From NCBI RefSeq assembly GCF_024732245.1, contig NZ_CP093845.1:930001-994000 (forward strand): 64,000 bases of DNA, read 5' to 3'. The notes under the pieces are model-generated. The model was not told where the DNA came from and did no database searches. It saw only the letters and a program-made list of their open reading frames with translations. The position numbers and the translations under genes were made by a program. Of this stretch, positions 29,176-38,228 are shown in pieces. Numbering within the stretch: position 1 is the first letter of the stretch; the number at the start of each line of letters is the position of its first letter. The stretch is from Dietzia sp. B32. Its GTDB lineage: Bacteria > Actinomycetota > Actinomycetes > Mycobacteriales > Mycobacteriaceae.

Positions 29176-30687
29176 GTGACCTCGACCATCGGCGTGCGCT
29201 CACCAGGACGCCCGCTGCCCGCCCCCGACACCGGTCCGGTCGACACGACCCGCGACCGGATCGTCACCGGCGTCATCCTGGTCCTGGCGTTCCTCTCGCG
29301 CTTCTGGGGCCTGACCTCGGCCACCGACAAGGGCACCCCGGTCTTCGACGAGAAGCACTACGCGCCGCAGTCGTACAACGTCTCCCAGCTCGGCATCGAG
29401 GAGAACCCCGCCTACGGCCTGGTCGTCCACCCGCCGGTCGCCAAACAGATCCAGTCCATCGGCGGCATGCTCTTCGACTATTCGCCCCTGGGCTGGCGGT
29501 TCACCGCGGCCCTGGCCGGGGTGGCCGTGGTGCTCATGGTCATGCGCATCACCCGGCGACTGACCAGGTCCACTCAGCTCGGGCTGGTCGCCGGGCTACT
29601 GATGTGCCTCGACGGCGTCACGTTCGTGACCTCGCGCATCGGGATGCTGGACATCTACCAGGTGCTGTTCGTCGTCGCGGCCGCCGGCGCCCTGCTGGTG
29701 GACCGCGACCAGATGCGCGCCCGGATGCACCGCGCCGCGCTCGAGGGCCGGCTCCACCTGTCCGACCTGGGGCCGCGCCTCGGGTTCCGCTGGTGGCGGT
29801 TCACCGCCGGCGTCATGCTGGGACTCGCGCTCGGGGTCAAATGGTCCGGCCTCTACTTCATCGCGTTCTTCGGGCTCATGACCGTGGCCTGGGACTGGGC
29901 GCTGCGCAGCCGCTACGCCATCCGGCGGCCCCTCGCGGGAGCGCTGGTCCGCGATGCGGTGCCGGCCTTCCTCACCCTGGTGATCTGGCCGGCGATCCTG
30001 CACATGTTCACGTGGCTGCCCTGGTTCGCAGGCGAGAACTCGGTGTACCGGCACGTCGTGGGCGACGAGGTCGAGGACAATTGGATGCCCGACGCGGTGC
30101 AGTCGTGGCTGTACTACCAGTCGTCGGTACTGGACTTCCACTCCACGCTGACCACCTCGGCCGGGAACCGGCACCCCTGGGAGTCCAAGCCCTGGACCTG
30201 GCCCATGAGCCTGCGGCCGATGCTCTACTACGTCGAGCAGGGCGAGGGCGTCACCGGTTGCGGGGAGGCCTCCTGCGTACGGGCGATCATGCTGCTGGGG
30301 ACGCCGGCCATCTGGTGGCTGGCCATCCCCGTGCTGGCGTGGGCGTTCTGGCGCGCCGTGATCTGCCGCGACGGCCGCTACGCGTTCCCGCTCGTGGGCT
30401 ACATGGCCGGTTACCTGCCGTGGTTCTTCCAGCACGACCGCCAGATGTACTTCTTCTACGCCTCGGTGATGGCGCCGTTCTTCATCATGATGATCGCCCT
30501 GGTCCTGGGCGAGGTCGCCGGCCGGGCCACCGACTCCCCGAGGCGGCAACTCCTCGGCCGCGCGATCGTCTGTCTGTATCTGGCGCTGGTCGCGGTGAAC
30601 TTCATCTATGCGCTGCCGATCCTGGCGGGCACGCCCATCACCCAGGCCGAGTGGAACCTCCAGCTCTGGCTCCCCTCCTGGCGGTAG
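29176..30687 (+). CDS. pmt: Protein O-mannosyltransferase (dolichyl/polyprenyl-phosphate-mannose)
   Basis: 503 residues from the GTG at 29176; longer frames would run antisense through rsmI. About eleven membrane segments, with the catalytic Asp-Glu pair in the first large extracytoplasmic loop (PVFDEKHYAPQSYN). LGLALGVKWSGLYF and FFQHDRQMYFFYASVMAPFF are also family hallmarks. It transfers mannose from a polyprenyl carrier to Ser/Thr of secreted proteins, coupled to Sec export. Equivalent to Rv1002c by neighbours and length. Confidence 0.93.
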   Translation: MTSTIGVRSPGRPLPAPDTGPVDTTRDRIVTGVILVLAFLSRFWGLTSATDKGTPVFDEKHYAPQSYNVSQLGIEENPAYGLVVHPPVAKQIQSIGGMLFDYSPLGWRFTAALAGVAVVLMVMRITRRLTRSTQLGLVAGLLMCLDGVTFVTSRIGMLDIYQVLFVVAAAGALLVDRDQMRARMHRAALEGRLHLSDLGPRLGFRWWRFTAGVMLGLALGVKWSGLYFIAFFGLMTVAWDWALRSRYAIRRPLAGALVRDAVPAFLTLVIWPAILHMFTWLPWFAGENSVYRHVVGDEVEDNWMPDAVQSWLYYQSSVLDFHSTLTTSAGNRHPWESKPWTWPMSLRPMLYYVEQGEGVTGCGEASCVRAIMLLGTPAIWWLAIPVLAWAFWRAVICRDGRYAFPLVGYMAGYLPWFFQHDRQMYFFYASVMAPFFIMMIALVLGEVAGRATDSPRRQLLGRAIVCLYLALVAVNFIYALPILAGTPITQAEWNLQLWLPSWR

Positions 30688-30822
30688 GGCTGCGGCCGGG
30701 TCCGCGCCCCGCTCGCGGGTCCTGAACACGGCCTGACCGCCGCCTGTGCGGGGCCTGATCCCCACCCTCGGGGGCCTCCGGCCCGGTGTCGCCGGACGCC
30801 GTCGGCCAGTACGGTCGCGGCA

Positions 30823-31887
30823 GTGAACGAGCTACTCCTCCCTCTTGCCGATCTCCCGATGAGCGACCTCACCCGTCAATGGTTGGTCGAGAAACCGGTC
30901 ATGATCGCCCTCTACATCGTGCTCGCGCTGCTGGTGCGGTGGGTGCTCCACCGGGGCATCGACAAGGTCACCGCACCGTCGGCGGACGGGTCCCCGTCCG
31001 CGTGGCGACGCCGCCGTCAGGAGAAGTCCGACCAGCGGGCGGAGGCGAGCGCGTCGGGCCCCGGCCCCGACGGTCCGCACGAGGAGGTCACCGCCGACGA
31101 GAGTGGTGGTCTCACCGCTGCGGTTCTGAGGAAGAACAATCGACGACGGTCGGCGGAGCACGTGCGGACCGAGCACAAGCGGGCCGAACGACGCGCGCAG
31201 CGGATGGCCACGATCGGGTCGGTGCTCAAGTCGATCGTCTCGTTCGCCGTACTCGTGTGGGTGGTGCTGCAGACACTGGCGATCCTCGGCGTCAACGTGG
31301 CGCCCTTCATCGCCTCCGCCGGGATCGTCGGTGTCGCCCTGGGCTTCGGCGCCCAGGCACTCGTCCGGGACTTCCTCTCCGGGCTGTTCATGCTGTTCGA
31401 GGACCAGTACGGTGTCGGCGACTGGGTGGACCTGGGCGAGGCCGAGGGGACGGTCGAGCACGTCGGCCTGCGGGTCACCTCCCTGCGGGACCTGCACGGG
31501 ACGCTCTGGTACTGCCGCAACGGCGACATCCAACGCGTCGGCAACTACAGCCAGGACTTCGGCGTGGCGTTCCTCGAGATCCCGGTCTCCTACACCGCCG
31601 ACGTCGACCGGGCGTGCACCGTGGCCATCGAGACCGCCAAGCAGGCGGCTCGCGAGGAGCCGATCGCGTCGAACCTCATCTCCGGCCCCGAACTGCAGGG
31701 TGTGAACGCGCTGGACGCGGACTTCTGGTCGCTGCGGATGACGGCGGTGACGCAGGCCAACGCTCAGTGGGCCACGGAGCGGGAGCTGCGGCGCCGCATC
31801 CGCAACGCCTTCGACGAGGCCGGGATCGACGCCCCGTACCCGGAGGGGCTCCCCGTGTCGGCGATGCGCGCGATGGCCTCGGAGTGA
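30823..31887 (+). CDS. MscS family mechanosensitive channel
   Basis: 354 residues. One N-terminal membrane segment (about 28-45) is followed by a long charged cytoplasmic stretch and a second segment (FAVLVWVVLQTLAILGVNV). The pore-lining TM3 then reads IVGVALGFGAQALVRDFLSG, with the Ala/Gly pattern of MscS, followed by the beta domain (DQYGVGDWV, GTLWYCRNGDIQRVGNYSQD). It releases solutes on hypo-osmotic shock. It lacks the long C-terminal extension of corynebacterial MscCG. It stands alone on the plus strand after pmt. Confidence 0.9.
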   Translation: MNELLLPLADLPMSDLTRQWLVEKPVMIALYIVLALLVRWVLHRGIDKVTAPSADGSPSAWRRRRQEKSDQRAEASASGPGPDGPHEEVTADESGGLTAAVLRKNNRRRSAEHVRTEHKRAERRAQRMATIGSVLKSIVSFAVLVWVVLQTLAILGVNVAPFIASAGIVGVALGFGAQALVRDFLSGLFMLFEDQYGVGDWVDLGEAEGTVEHVGLRVTSLRDLHGTLWYCRNGDIQRVGNYSQDFGVAFLEIPVSYTADVDRACTVAIETAKQAAREEPIASNLISGPELQGVNALDADFWSLRMTAVTQANAQWATERELRRRIRNAFDEAGIDAPYPEGLPVSAMRAMASE

Positions 31888-31900
31888 GGCCCTGTCGGCG

Positions 31901-32308
31901 CTAGCCTCCCAGCACCCTGTCGATGCTGAACCGGCCGGCGCCGACCGCCGCCACGAGCAGCGCGCCCACCCCCAGCGCCACCACGAGTTCCCACCCGTTC
32001 TGCGTGATGAACGGTCCGTTGGTGGCGTGGACGAAGTAGAAGGCCCCGGCCATGTCCACCCCGAGCAGGATCCCGGCCAGGGGGGTGAGGAGCCCGGCGA
32101 TGAGGGCCGCCCCGGCGACCAGCTCGACCCCGGCGACGATCGCGGCGGTGACCGCCGGCTGGGGGATGCCGTAGCCGGCGAACTGCTCGGCCACCCGGCT
32201 CAGGCCGAGGGTGAAGAACTTCTGCCACCCGTGGGCCGCGAACACCACCCCGAGCCCGACACGGGCCAGGAGAATCGCGGCATCCCGGAGGGTCTCCAGC
32301 CCCCTCAC
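31901..32308 (-). CDS. DoxX family membrane protein
   Basis: 135 residues with four hydrophobic segments. The opening ILLARVGLGVVFAAHGWQKF and the later GVELVAGAALIAGLLTPLAGILL match the DoxX pattern. In mycobacteria a DoxX protein joins a membrane oxidoreductase complex with SodA and SseA; no such partners are here. The ATG overlaps the stop of the SDR gene upstream (4 nt), so the two are coupled. Confidence 0.85.
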   Translation of the reverse strand: MRGLETLRDAAILLARVGLGVVFAAHGWQKFFTLGLSRVAEQFAGYGIPQPAVTAAIVAGVELVAGAALIAGLLTPLAGILLGVDMAGAFYFVHATNGPFITQNGWELVVALGVGALLVAAVGAGRFSIDRVLGG

Positions 32309-33168
32309 GGGAGGATGCCCCGGCCGGCCTTGGTGAGCCGCCGCTGGAGCGCTCTCATCGCGAGTCCGTACAGCGGCGGCGCGAACTTCTGTGCCGCGAA
32401 GCCGAGACGGACGTCCGGGGACGTGTAGACGATGTAGCGCCCCTTGCGCACTCCCGCGAGCATCTTCTCGGCGGCCTCGTCAGGGGTCACCGCGTGGCGC
32501 CGGAACTGGTCGACGGTCCTGGCCACCTCCGGATCGGACCTGTCGACGCCGGCGATCTCGACGGTCTCCACGAGCGGGGTGTCGACGCCGCCGGGGCAGA
32601 CGAGGTGCACGCCGATGTCGTACGGCGCCAGGTCGAAGCGCAGCACCTCGGCGATGCCGCGGATCCCGAACTTGGCGGCACTGTAGGCGGCGTGCCACGG
32701 CAGGCCGAGCAGACCGGCGGCGGACGAGACCATGACGAGCGCCCCGGGCCTGCGGGCGGCCATCATCGCCGGCACGAACGCCTCGACGACGTGGATGGTG
32801 CCCATGAGGTTGACCTCGACCATCGAACGCCAGACCCGGTGCTCCAGCAGATCCGGGCGGCCCCACGCCGAGTTGCCGGCCACGTGGAAGATCGCGTCGG
32901 GCGCACCGCTTCCGGCCATGACGCGCTCCCCGAACGCCATCACGGCCTCGTGGTCGGTGAGGTCGACCATCTCGGCGAGAAGCACGGGCGCACCGGCGTC
33001 CCTGCAGTCCTGCTCGGCGGCGGTCAGCCCCTCGGCGTTGATGTCGGTGAGCACCAATCGGGCCCCCTCCCGCGCGAGCCGGAGGGCCGCCGCACGGCCG
33101 ATCCCGCTGGCCGCGCCGGTCACCACGCAGACCCTGCCCCGGTAGTCCTTGATCCGTCGCCTCGACAT
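32305..33168 (-). CDS. Short-chain dehydrogenase/reductase
   Basis: 287 residues. Classical SDR: VCVVTGAASGIGRAAAL (cofactor TGxxxGxG), HVAGNSAWG in place of the NNAG motif, VMVSSAAGLLG (catalytic Ser) and YSAAKFGIRG (catalytic YxxxK), then LVCPGGVDTPL. An Asp after the second strand (LVLTDIN) suggests NAD preference. The C-terminal helix-rich tail is basic. Substrate cannot be read. Coupled to DoxX by a 4-nt overlap. Confidence 0.87.
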   Translation of the reverse strand: MSRRRIKDYRGRVCVVTGAASGIGRAAALRLAREGARLVLTDINAEGLTAAEQDCRDAGAPVLLAEMVDLTDHEAVMAFGERVMAGSGAPDAIFHVAGNSAWGRPDLLEHRVWRSMVEVNLMGTIHVVEAFVPAMMAARRPGALVMVSSAAGLLGLPWHAAYSAAKFGIRGIAEVLRFDLAPYDIGVHLVCPGGVDTPLVETVEIAGVDRSDPEVARTVDQFRRHAVTPDEAAEKMLAGVRKGRYIVYTSPDVRLGFAAQKFAPPLYGLAMRALQRRLTKAGRGILP

Positions 33169-33276
33169 CTACTCCCCCACGTAAAGGGCCCGGGTCGAAA
33201 AGCGGCGGGCCACCCGATGAGATCACCGTAGCGGCCCGCCGGGGTCCGTGAGGCGCGACGGCCGGGCGCGTCCGCT

Positions 33277-34530
33277 CTAGACGGGTGGGGTGAGTCGGGT
33301 CGGCTGCAGTGTGTCGTGGCCGCCGCGGGCGGGGATGGGCGGGACGTACTCACGCAGCACGCAGCGGCTGCCGCTGTAGATGGTGGCCATACAGCGGTTG
33401 CAGTGCACGCACAGGGATCGACGCCGGTCGTCCTCCTTGAGCTTGTTCGGCAGGTCGGGCTCGCGCAGCAGACCACGGCCCATCGCGACGAACTCGAAGC
33501 CGGCACCCATCGCCTTGTCGATGGACGGGCGGTCGACGATGCCGCCGAGCAGCATCATCGGCAGGTCCACGGCCTCGCGGATCTGTCGGGCGTCGTCGAA
33601 CATGTACGCGTCGGTGTACGGGTACTCCTTGAACATCTTGGGGCCCACGATCTTCATGCCCATCTTGATCACCGCGGGCTGGGTGGCGGCGAACTCCTCC
33701 AGAGGCGCGGCGCCCTTGAACAGGTAGATGGGGTTGAGCAGGGAGCTGCCGACCGTCATCACCAACGCGTCGGCGGAGCCGTCCTGCTCGAGCCACTGGG
33801 CGACCTGGCGGGCCTCGTCGATCCAGAACCCGCCGGGCACCCCGTCGTCCATGTTGAGCTTGATGGTCACCGCGATCTTGTCGCCCATGGCATCCCGGAT
33901 GGCGCGGCCGATGCGCCGGGCGAAGCGGGCGCGGTTCTCCAGCGATCCACCGTAGGAGTCCTTGCGCCGGTTGAGTTTGGGGCTGAGGAACTCACTGACC
34001 AGGTAATTGTGGCCGAAGTGCACCTCGATGGCGTCGAACCCGGCCTCGTGGGCCCCGCGCGCGGCGCGGACGTGGTCCTCCACGATCCGGTCGATGTCGG
34101 CCTCGGTGCACGCCTTGGTGATCGCCAGCCCGGTGGGAGCCGGGATCCGGGACGGCCCGAGCGGGGGCAGCCCGTTGGACGAACCGTTGGCCACGGCCCC
34201 GGCGTGTCCGACCTGGGCCGAGATCGCGGCGCCCTCGGCGTGCACGGCGTCGGTGAGCTTGCGCAGCATCCCGCCGTCGTCCATGCCCCAGTGATACTGG
34301 TGCTTGTCGGTGCGGCCCTCGGGGGAGGTCGCGAGATAGGCGACGGTCGTCATCCCCACGCCGCCGCGCGCGTACTCGGCGTGGAACTCGATGAGCTCGT
34401 CGGTGATCCGCCCCTTGGGACAACGCCCCTCGAAGGTCGCGGCCTTGACGATGCGGTTACGCAGCGTCACGTTGCCGATCTTGCCGGGGCTGAAGACGTC
34501 GGGTGCGGGTGTGCCGGGCGCGAGACTCAT
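33277..34530 (-). CDS. NADH:flavin oxidoreductase (Old Yellow Enzyme-like)
   Basis: 417 residues from the ATG at 34530; a longer frame exists but begins in non-conserved sequence. FMN-barrel motifs: NRIVKAATFEG, QVGHAGAVANG, GFDAIEVHFGHNYLVSEFLSP, RRKDSYGGSLENRARF and GGIVDRPSIDKAMGAGFEFVAMGR. The end holds CVHCNRCMATIYSGSRC, a Cys cluster reminiscent of the iron-sulfur loop of 2,4-dienoyl-CoA reductases but with altered spacing, and the C-terminal pyridine-nucleotide domain of those enzymes is missing. An enoate or aromatic reductase is likely; the substrate is unknown. A KstR-like site lies just upstream. Confidence 0.88.
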   Translation of the reverse strand: MSLAPGTPAPDVFSPGKIGNVTLRNRIVKAATFEGRCPKGRITDELIEFHAEYARGGVGMTTVAYLATSPEGRTDKHQYHWGMDDGGMLRKLTDAVHAEGAAISAQVGHAGAVANGSSNGLPPLGPSRIPAPTGLAITKACTEADIDRIVEDHVRAARGAHEAGFDAIEVHFGHNYLVSEFLSPKLNRRKDSYGGSLENRARFARRIGRAIRDAMGDKIAVTIKLNMDDGVPGGFWIDEARQVAQWLEQDGSADALVMTVGSSLLNPIYLFKGAAPLEEFAATQPAVIKMGMKIVGPKMFKEYPYTDAYMFDDARQIREAVDLPMMLLGGIVDRPSIDKAMGAGFEFVAMGRGLLREPDLPNKLKEDDRRRSLCVHCNRCMATIYSGSRCVLREYVPPIPARGGHDTLQPTRLTPPV

Positions 34531-34539
34531 GACCAGAAC

Positions 34540-34553
34540 TATAACCTGTTCCA
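34540..34553. promoter_or_regulatory. KstR-like operator motif upstream of the OYE gene
   Basis: TATAACCTGTTCCA fits the published KstR consensus TNNAACNNGTTNNA at every fixed position and starts 9 nt before the ATG. With only eight fixed bases, a chance match in 64 kb is expected about once or twice, so position is the main support. Confidence 0.3.
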
Positions 34554-34656
34554 CTGCTCCGGTCCCGCGTCTGGCCAGCACTTTTGCCGCGCAAATCTGG
34601 ATGCACCCCGGGCCCGGCCGCGCCACCGCCCGTCACCTGCGGACCATAGGTTGGCC

Positions 34657-35907
34657 TTACCCGCTCGGGCCGCCCGCACCGACGGTGCTCCTCCGGATGT
34701 GCGCGGCCAGTACGGCGAGCGCCGAGGCCCCCTCCGGGGTCCCGGCCACGACCGGGAAGCAGTGCACCATGCCGAGCCAGACCCGCAGGTCGATCGACGC
34801 GCCGCGGGAGCGGCTGGTCTCGACGAAGGAACGGACGTCCGCGACCACGAAGTCATCACCGCCGCACACGATCGCCGTCGGCGGTGCGGTGGTGTCGAGC
34901 GGCCGGTGAGCGGGTGAGATCCCCGGGTCGTCGACCGGGGTGTCCCCGGCGTAGGCGTCGCGGCAGGCGCGGGCGATCCGCGGCGGGGTGAGCGGGTCCA
35001 TCGCCCCGATCCACCGGCTCGCACGACCCCGCCGGTCCGACCCGGCGGGGTCGGTGAGGTCGACCCAGGGGCTGACCAACGCCAGAGCGGCCGGGTGTTC
35101 CCCGCGCCGGCGGAGGCGGTCGAGCAGACCGAGAGCGAGAGCTCCGCCCGCGGAGTCCCCGGCGACGGCGACCCGCCCGGCACCGCCGACTCGTTCGGCG
35201 AGGTGTCGGAATGCGGCGTCGGCGTCGTCGAGGGCGGCCGGGTACGGGTGCTCGGGCGCGAGCCGGTAGTCGGGCACGTAGGCGGTCGATCCGGATAGCT
35301 GGGCGAGGGTCACCGCCATGGCGGCGTGCGTGTCCGGGGATCCGGCGACGTAGCCCCCGCCGTGCAGGACGAGCAGGCCCGGGGCGCCCTCGGGCCCGTC
35401 GACCCAGAGTCCCGGCACCGGCGCGCCGCACGCCGGGCCGGCCACCCGCCGGGACCCCGTGGCACGGGACGCAGCGGTGGCCACCGCGCGCATCATCCGT
35501 ATCCACCTCCGGTCGAACGGCGCGACGGTGAGCGCGGGACGGACGACCAGTTGCAGACCGAGGCGTTGGAGCCGAGCCGACGGGCTCGGCCGACGCGAGA
35601 GGGGGATCCGCCGGTCCGCCTCGGTGACCAGTCGGCGCGCCAGCAGGGTGAGCAGTACCCGCAGGACGCAACCCTCGACCACACCGACGGGCCGGGAGGG
35701 GGACCGGAGGGACCGGGTCCACTCGAGTTCGCCGCCACCCCCGGGGAGCGCACGCACGGCGACGTACCCCGCGTACCGCCGACCGAGTCGGTGGAGCAGC
35801 GGGCCCGCCCACTCCCGCCACCGTGTGGCGGGGGCGAGGGCGAGCACGTCCCCGGGCTCGGCGGAGAATCGCCGCACGACCGCGACGGTGACGGTGTGAC
35901 GGGCCAC
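34657..35907 (-). CDS. Alpha/beta hydrolase (HSL-type lipase/esterase)
   Basis: 416 residues. The GTG at 35907 was chosen because GAGGAGG lies 4 nt upstream; the next start outward has none. The catalytic half has the oxyanion HGGG (LVLHGGGYVAGS), the nucleophile GDSAGG, the acid in CGGDDFVVAD and the base in GMVHCFPV, the complete hormone-sensitive-lipase (family IV) triad. The first ~170 residues are an additional Arg-rich region without recognised motifs. No signal peptide. Likely a cytosolic esterase for acyl or aromatic esters. Confidence 0.87.
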   Translation of the reverse strand: MARHTVTVAVVRRFSAEPGDVLALAPATRWREWAGPLLHRLGRRYAGYVAVRALPGGGGELEWTRSLRSPSRPVGVVEGCVLRVLLTLLARRLVTEADRRIPLSRRPSPSARLQRLGLQLVVRPALTVAPFDRRWIRMMRAVATAASRATGSRRVAGPACGAPVPGLWVDGPEGAPGLLVLHGGGYVAGSPDTHAAMAVTLAQLSGSTAYVPDYRLAPEHPYPAALDDADAAFRHLAERVGGAGRVAVAGDSAGGALALGLLDRLRRRGEHPAALALVSPWVDLTDPAGSDRRGRASRWIGAMDPLTPPRIARACRDAYAGDTPVDDPGISPAHRPLDTTAPPTAIVCGGDDFVVADVRSFVETSRSRGASIDLRVWLGMVHCFPVVAGTPEGASALAVLAAHIRRSTVGAGGPSG

Positions 35908-35965
35908 TGCGCCTCCTCGGGGACAACGCTGTCTCACTGCAGGGCCAGCTCAACACAAAGCGGAA

Positions 35966-35995
35966 AGGCCGTCCCCGCTTGCGCGGAAACGGCCT
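35966..35995 (-). terminator. Terminator of the tRNA-Ala gene
   Basis: On the minus strand AGGCCGT and ACGGCCT pair, with a further CCGC/GCGG stem inside, and the sequence continues with TT-rich CCTTTCCGCTTTG. It lies 20 nt beyond the tRNA 3' end. Confidence 0.6.
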
Positions 35996-36015
35996 CTGAA
36001 CTCGAAGTCCTTGGG

Positions 36016-36088
36016 TGGAGCTAAGGGGAATCGAACCCCTGACCTTCTCGATGCGAACGAGACGCGCTACCAACTGCGCTATAGCCCC
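36016..36088 (-). tRNA. tRNA-Ala (anticodon CGC)
   Basis: The 73-nt minus-strand sequence folds into a full cloverleaf: acceptor GGGGCTA with TAGCTCC, a D-arm with GCGC/GCGC, anticodon stem TCTCG/CGAGA around loop TTCGCAT, and a T-arm AGGGG-TTCGAAT-CCCCT. The anticodon is CGC (reads GCG). The acceptor shows the G3:U70 wobble that specifies alanine. CCA is not encoded: the discriminator A is followed by CCC. Confidence 0.96.
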
Positions 36089-36201
36089 TCGCCGCCCCTG
36101 CGGGCGACGTTGCCACTCTACCGGGCGGCTGCGCCACCCTCTCGAGCAGCGTGGAATACCTTACCAGGATGGTCGGTCCCCCGACCAAACCGGGCCGCCT
36201 G

Positions 36202-37413
36202 TCACCCCACTGCGCGCCGCAACGGCTCGCGATGATGACGCCGGCGATCGTGGTGACCGGGGTCGGAGTCGAGGCGATCGTCGAAGGTGTCGAGCATGTC
36301 GAACGCCGGGTCCTCGTCATCGATCTCCAGCACGACCGCGCCGGGGCGGCGCAGGCGGGGCGGCACGACGGACAGCTCGTCGTCCTCGCGGGACTCCACG
36401 CCCAGCCGGGCACGACGCATCCGCTCGACGCGGCGGCGGCGCAGGCTCTCCTCGAGCTTGACCTGGCGACGCAGGTACGTCATGTAGGCGGCCAGCAGCA
36501 GTACGGAGCCTCCGGCGGACCACCACACGGCGGGCACGGTGAGCAGCGCGGCGATCACCGTGACGACGGACAGCGCCACGAGGATGAGTGCCGTGCGCTG
36601 ACGCGCGTGTGCCCGCTGCTCCGCGGCCTCGCGGTCCGCCATCGGGTCGTAGGCCCCGCGCCCACGACGCCGCTCGGCGAAGTCCAGATCGGCGTCGGTG
36701 AGTTCGACCTCGGGCTCGGCCGGACGCCGACGCCCACGGTGGGTGAGCACGGCCTCCTCGTCGATGCCCGCGGCGTCCTCGGCGTGATCGGTCCGTTCGG
36801 ACTCCCGCTCCCCCGCCCGGCGTTCGACGAGTTCGCCGTCGACGACCACCGGTCGCCGCGTCTCGTCGTCGGTCTCCGAGGCGCGTGCGTCGGCTCCGGC
36901 CACGGTGGCGCGGATGTCGCCGACCTCGGCGGCCACCGCCGAGGCGGTCCGCTCGTCCATCGACGCCACGGCACGGACGGAGTCCCTGTCGTCGACCACG
37001 ACGACCGCCGGGATCTCGGACGTGATCTCCTCGGCGGACGGCTCGCCGGTCGCGGCTGCGCGCCGCTGCTCCATCGCCCGGCGGACGGCCTCGCCACGCC
37101 GGCCCGCGGCCTCGCGGCGCAGGGTCTGCTCGAGCAGGTGCTCCCACGTCTCGGTGTCGAGGAGTTCGGCGTCCGTCGCGCCCGCCCCGGACGGCAGACC
37201 GAAGAGCGACTCCTCGGCCTCGGTCTGGACCGGATCGGTGGCGGCACGGCCCCGACTGGGCACCAGACGGCCGGAGCCGCCCGAGTAGAGCGTGCGGGTC
37301 TCGGCCAGTGCGTCACCGGTGCGGCGTATGGGATTGCGCGACCGGATGAGCATCGGCGCGAGGACGAAAAGCCAGACCACCACCAGCAGGATTATCAGCA
37401 GCGAGCTCGACAT
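36202..37413 (-). CDS. glpR: GlpR/SepX-like divisome membrane protein
   Basis: 403 residues. An N-terminal membrane segment (SLLIILLVVVWLFVLAPML, residues 4-22), then ~250 charged residues, two hydrophobic segments at about 278-320 (LILVALSVVTVIAALLTV and GGSVLLLAAYMTYL) and a basic tail. This architecture next to rimJ and a moeA-like gene is that of the Glp receptor GlpR of Corynebacterium glutamicum and SepX of Streptomyces, which link the MoeA-like protein Glp to the cell-division and apical-growth machinery. The assignment rests on topology, gene order and family resemblance. Confidence 0.78.
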   Translation of the reverse strand: MSSSLLIILLVVVWLFVLAPMLIRSRNPIRRTGDALAETRTLYSGGSGRLVPSRGRAATDPVQTEAEESLFGLPSGAGATDAELLDTETWEHLLEQTLRREAAGRRGEAVRRAMEQRRAAATGEPSAEEITSEIPAVVVVDDRDSVRAVASMDERTASAVAAEVGDIRATVAGADARASETDDETRRPVVVDGELVERRAGERESERTDHAEDAAGIDEEAVLTHRGRRRPAEPEVELTDADLDFAERRRGRGAYDPMADREAAEQRAHARQRTALILVALSVVTVIAALLTVPAVWWSAGGSVLLLAAYMTYLRRQVKLEESLRRRRVERMRRARLGVESREDDELSVVPPRLRRPGAVVLEIDDEDPAFDMLDTFDDRLDSDPGHHDRRRHHREPLRRAVG

Positions 37414-37546
37414 CGATCAGGCCTCCTCGAGCGTCTACCGACGACACGGGACGTCGCGGTGAGGTCCCCACCGTAACGGCGCGTCGGCCGCGTCCGGTGA
37501 CGGCGCGCCGCAGGTCACGATGCTCAGGACATACTCAGACGCGTGT

Positions 37547-38215
37547 TCACGCGCGTTGCGCCAGACCCGCTGCCACGAGGGCCGCGACGGCGCCCCGCCC
37601 GTGCTCCTCCCGGGTACGTGCCAGGAGGAGATGATCGCGCCACGCGCCGTCGACGTGGAGGTAGCGCCGCAGCAGTCCCTCCTCGCGGAAACCGCACCGG
37701 CCGAGCACGACGCGGCTGGCGGTGTTCTCCGGCCGGACGGTGGCGTCGACCCGGTGTAGGGCTCCCGGCCCCAGTGCGTGGTCGACGCCCAGCGCCAGCG
37801 CCGCGGTGGCCACCCCGCCGCCGACGAACGGCCGCCCCACCCAGTAGCCGATCCACCCCGAGTGCAGCGCGCCGCGGACCATCCCTCCCACGGTGAGCTG
37901 CCCGCAGAAGCGCCCGTCCAGTTCGATGGCCGCGGGCAGGGTCGCCCCGGCGCGGGCGTATCGCTTGAGCTGCGCGTGGATGGGCGGCCAGGCCCGCGCG
38001 GAGTTGTTCTCGTGCCACCGGCCCTCGACGGTCGGTTCCCACGGCTCGAGGTGGTCGCGCTCGAACAGTCGCAACGCCGCCCAGTCCCGGGCGTCGCGGC
38101 GCCGGACGGGCCGCAGGCTCACCACACCGGCGCGCACGCGCACCGGTCCCGCCTCGATGGGCCACCCGGGATGCGCGACCGTGTCGGCCGCGAGGGCGTT
38201 CCACAGGCCGCTCAC
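37547..38215 (-). CDS. rimJ: GNAT family N-acetyltransferase (RimJ/RimL type)
   Basis: 222 residues. GNAT features: VVSLRPVRRRDARDW at the substrate side, IGYWVGRPFVGGGVATAALAL (acetyl-CoA pyrophosphate loop, Q/R-x-x-G-x-G/A variant) and NTASRVVLGRCGFREEGLLR. RimJ/RimL enzymes acetylate protein N-termini. It lies 13 nt upstream of nothing else on the strand and 13 nt after the glp stop, so it belongs to a glp-rimJ(-glpR) group, in the order seen at Rv0994-Rv0996. Confidence 0.85.
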   Translation of the reverse strand: MSGLWNALAADTVAHPGWPIEAGPVRVRAGVVSLRPVRRRDARDWAALRLFERDHLEPWEPTVEGRWHENNSARAWPPIHAQLKRYARAGATLPAAIELDGRFCGQLTVGGMVRGALHSGWIGYWVGRPFVGGGVATAALALGVDHALGPGALHRVDATVRPENTASRVVLGRCGFREEGLLRRYLHVDGAWRDHLLLARTREEHGRGAVAALVAAGLAQRA

Positions 38216-38228
38216 GTCGCCGACCCGA

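Noticed and set aside
36016-36088. tRNA-Ala gene as an integration site for a mobile island
   Set aside because: No integrase gene and no direct repeat of the tRNA 3' end was found on either side; flanking genes follow conserved order.
37508-37525. CCGCAGGTCACGA shared by the rimJ-glpR gap and the end of hairpin A
   Set aside because: Only 13 nt match, without tandem units or stem, so it cannot be called a remnant of the repeat.
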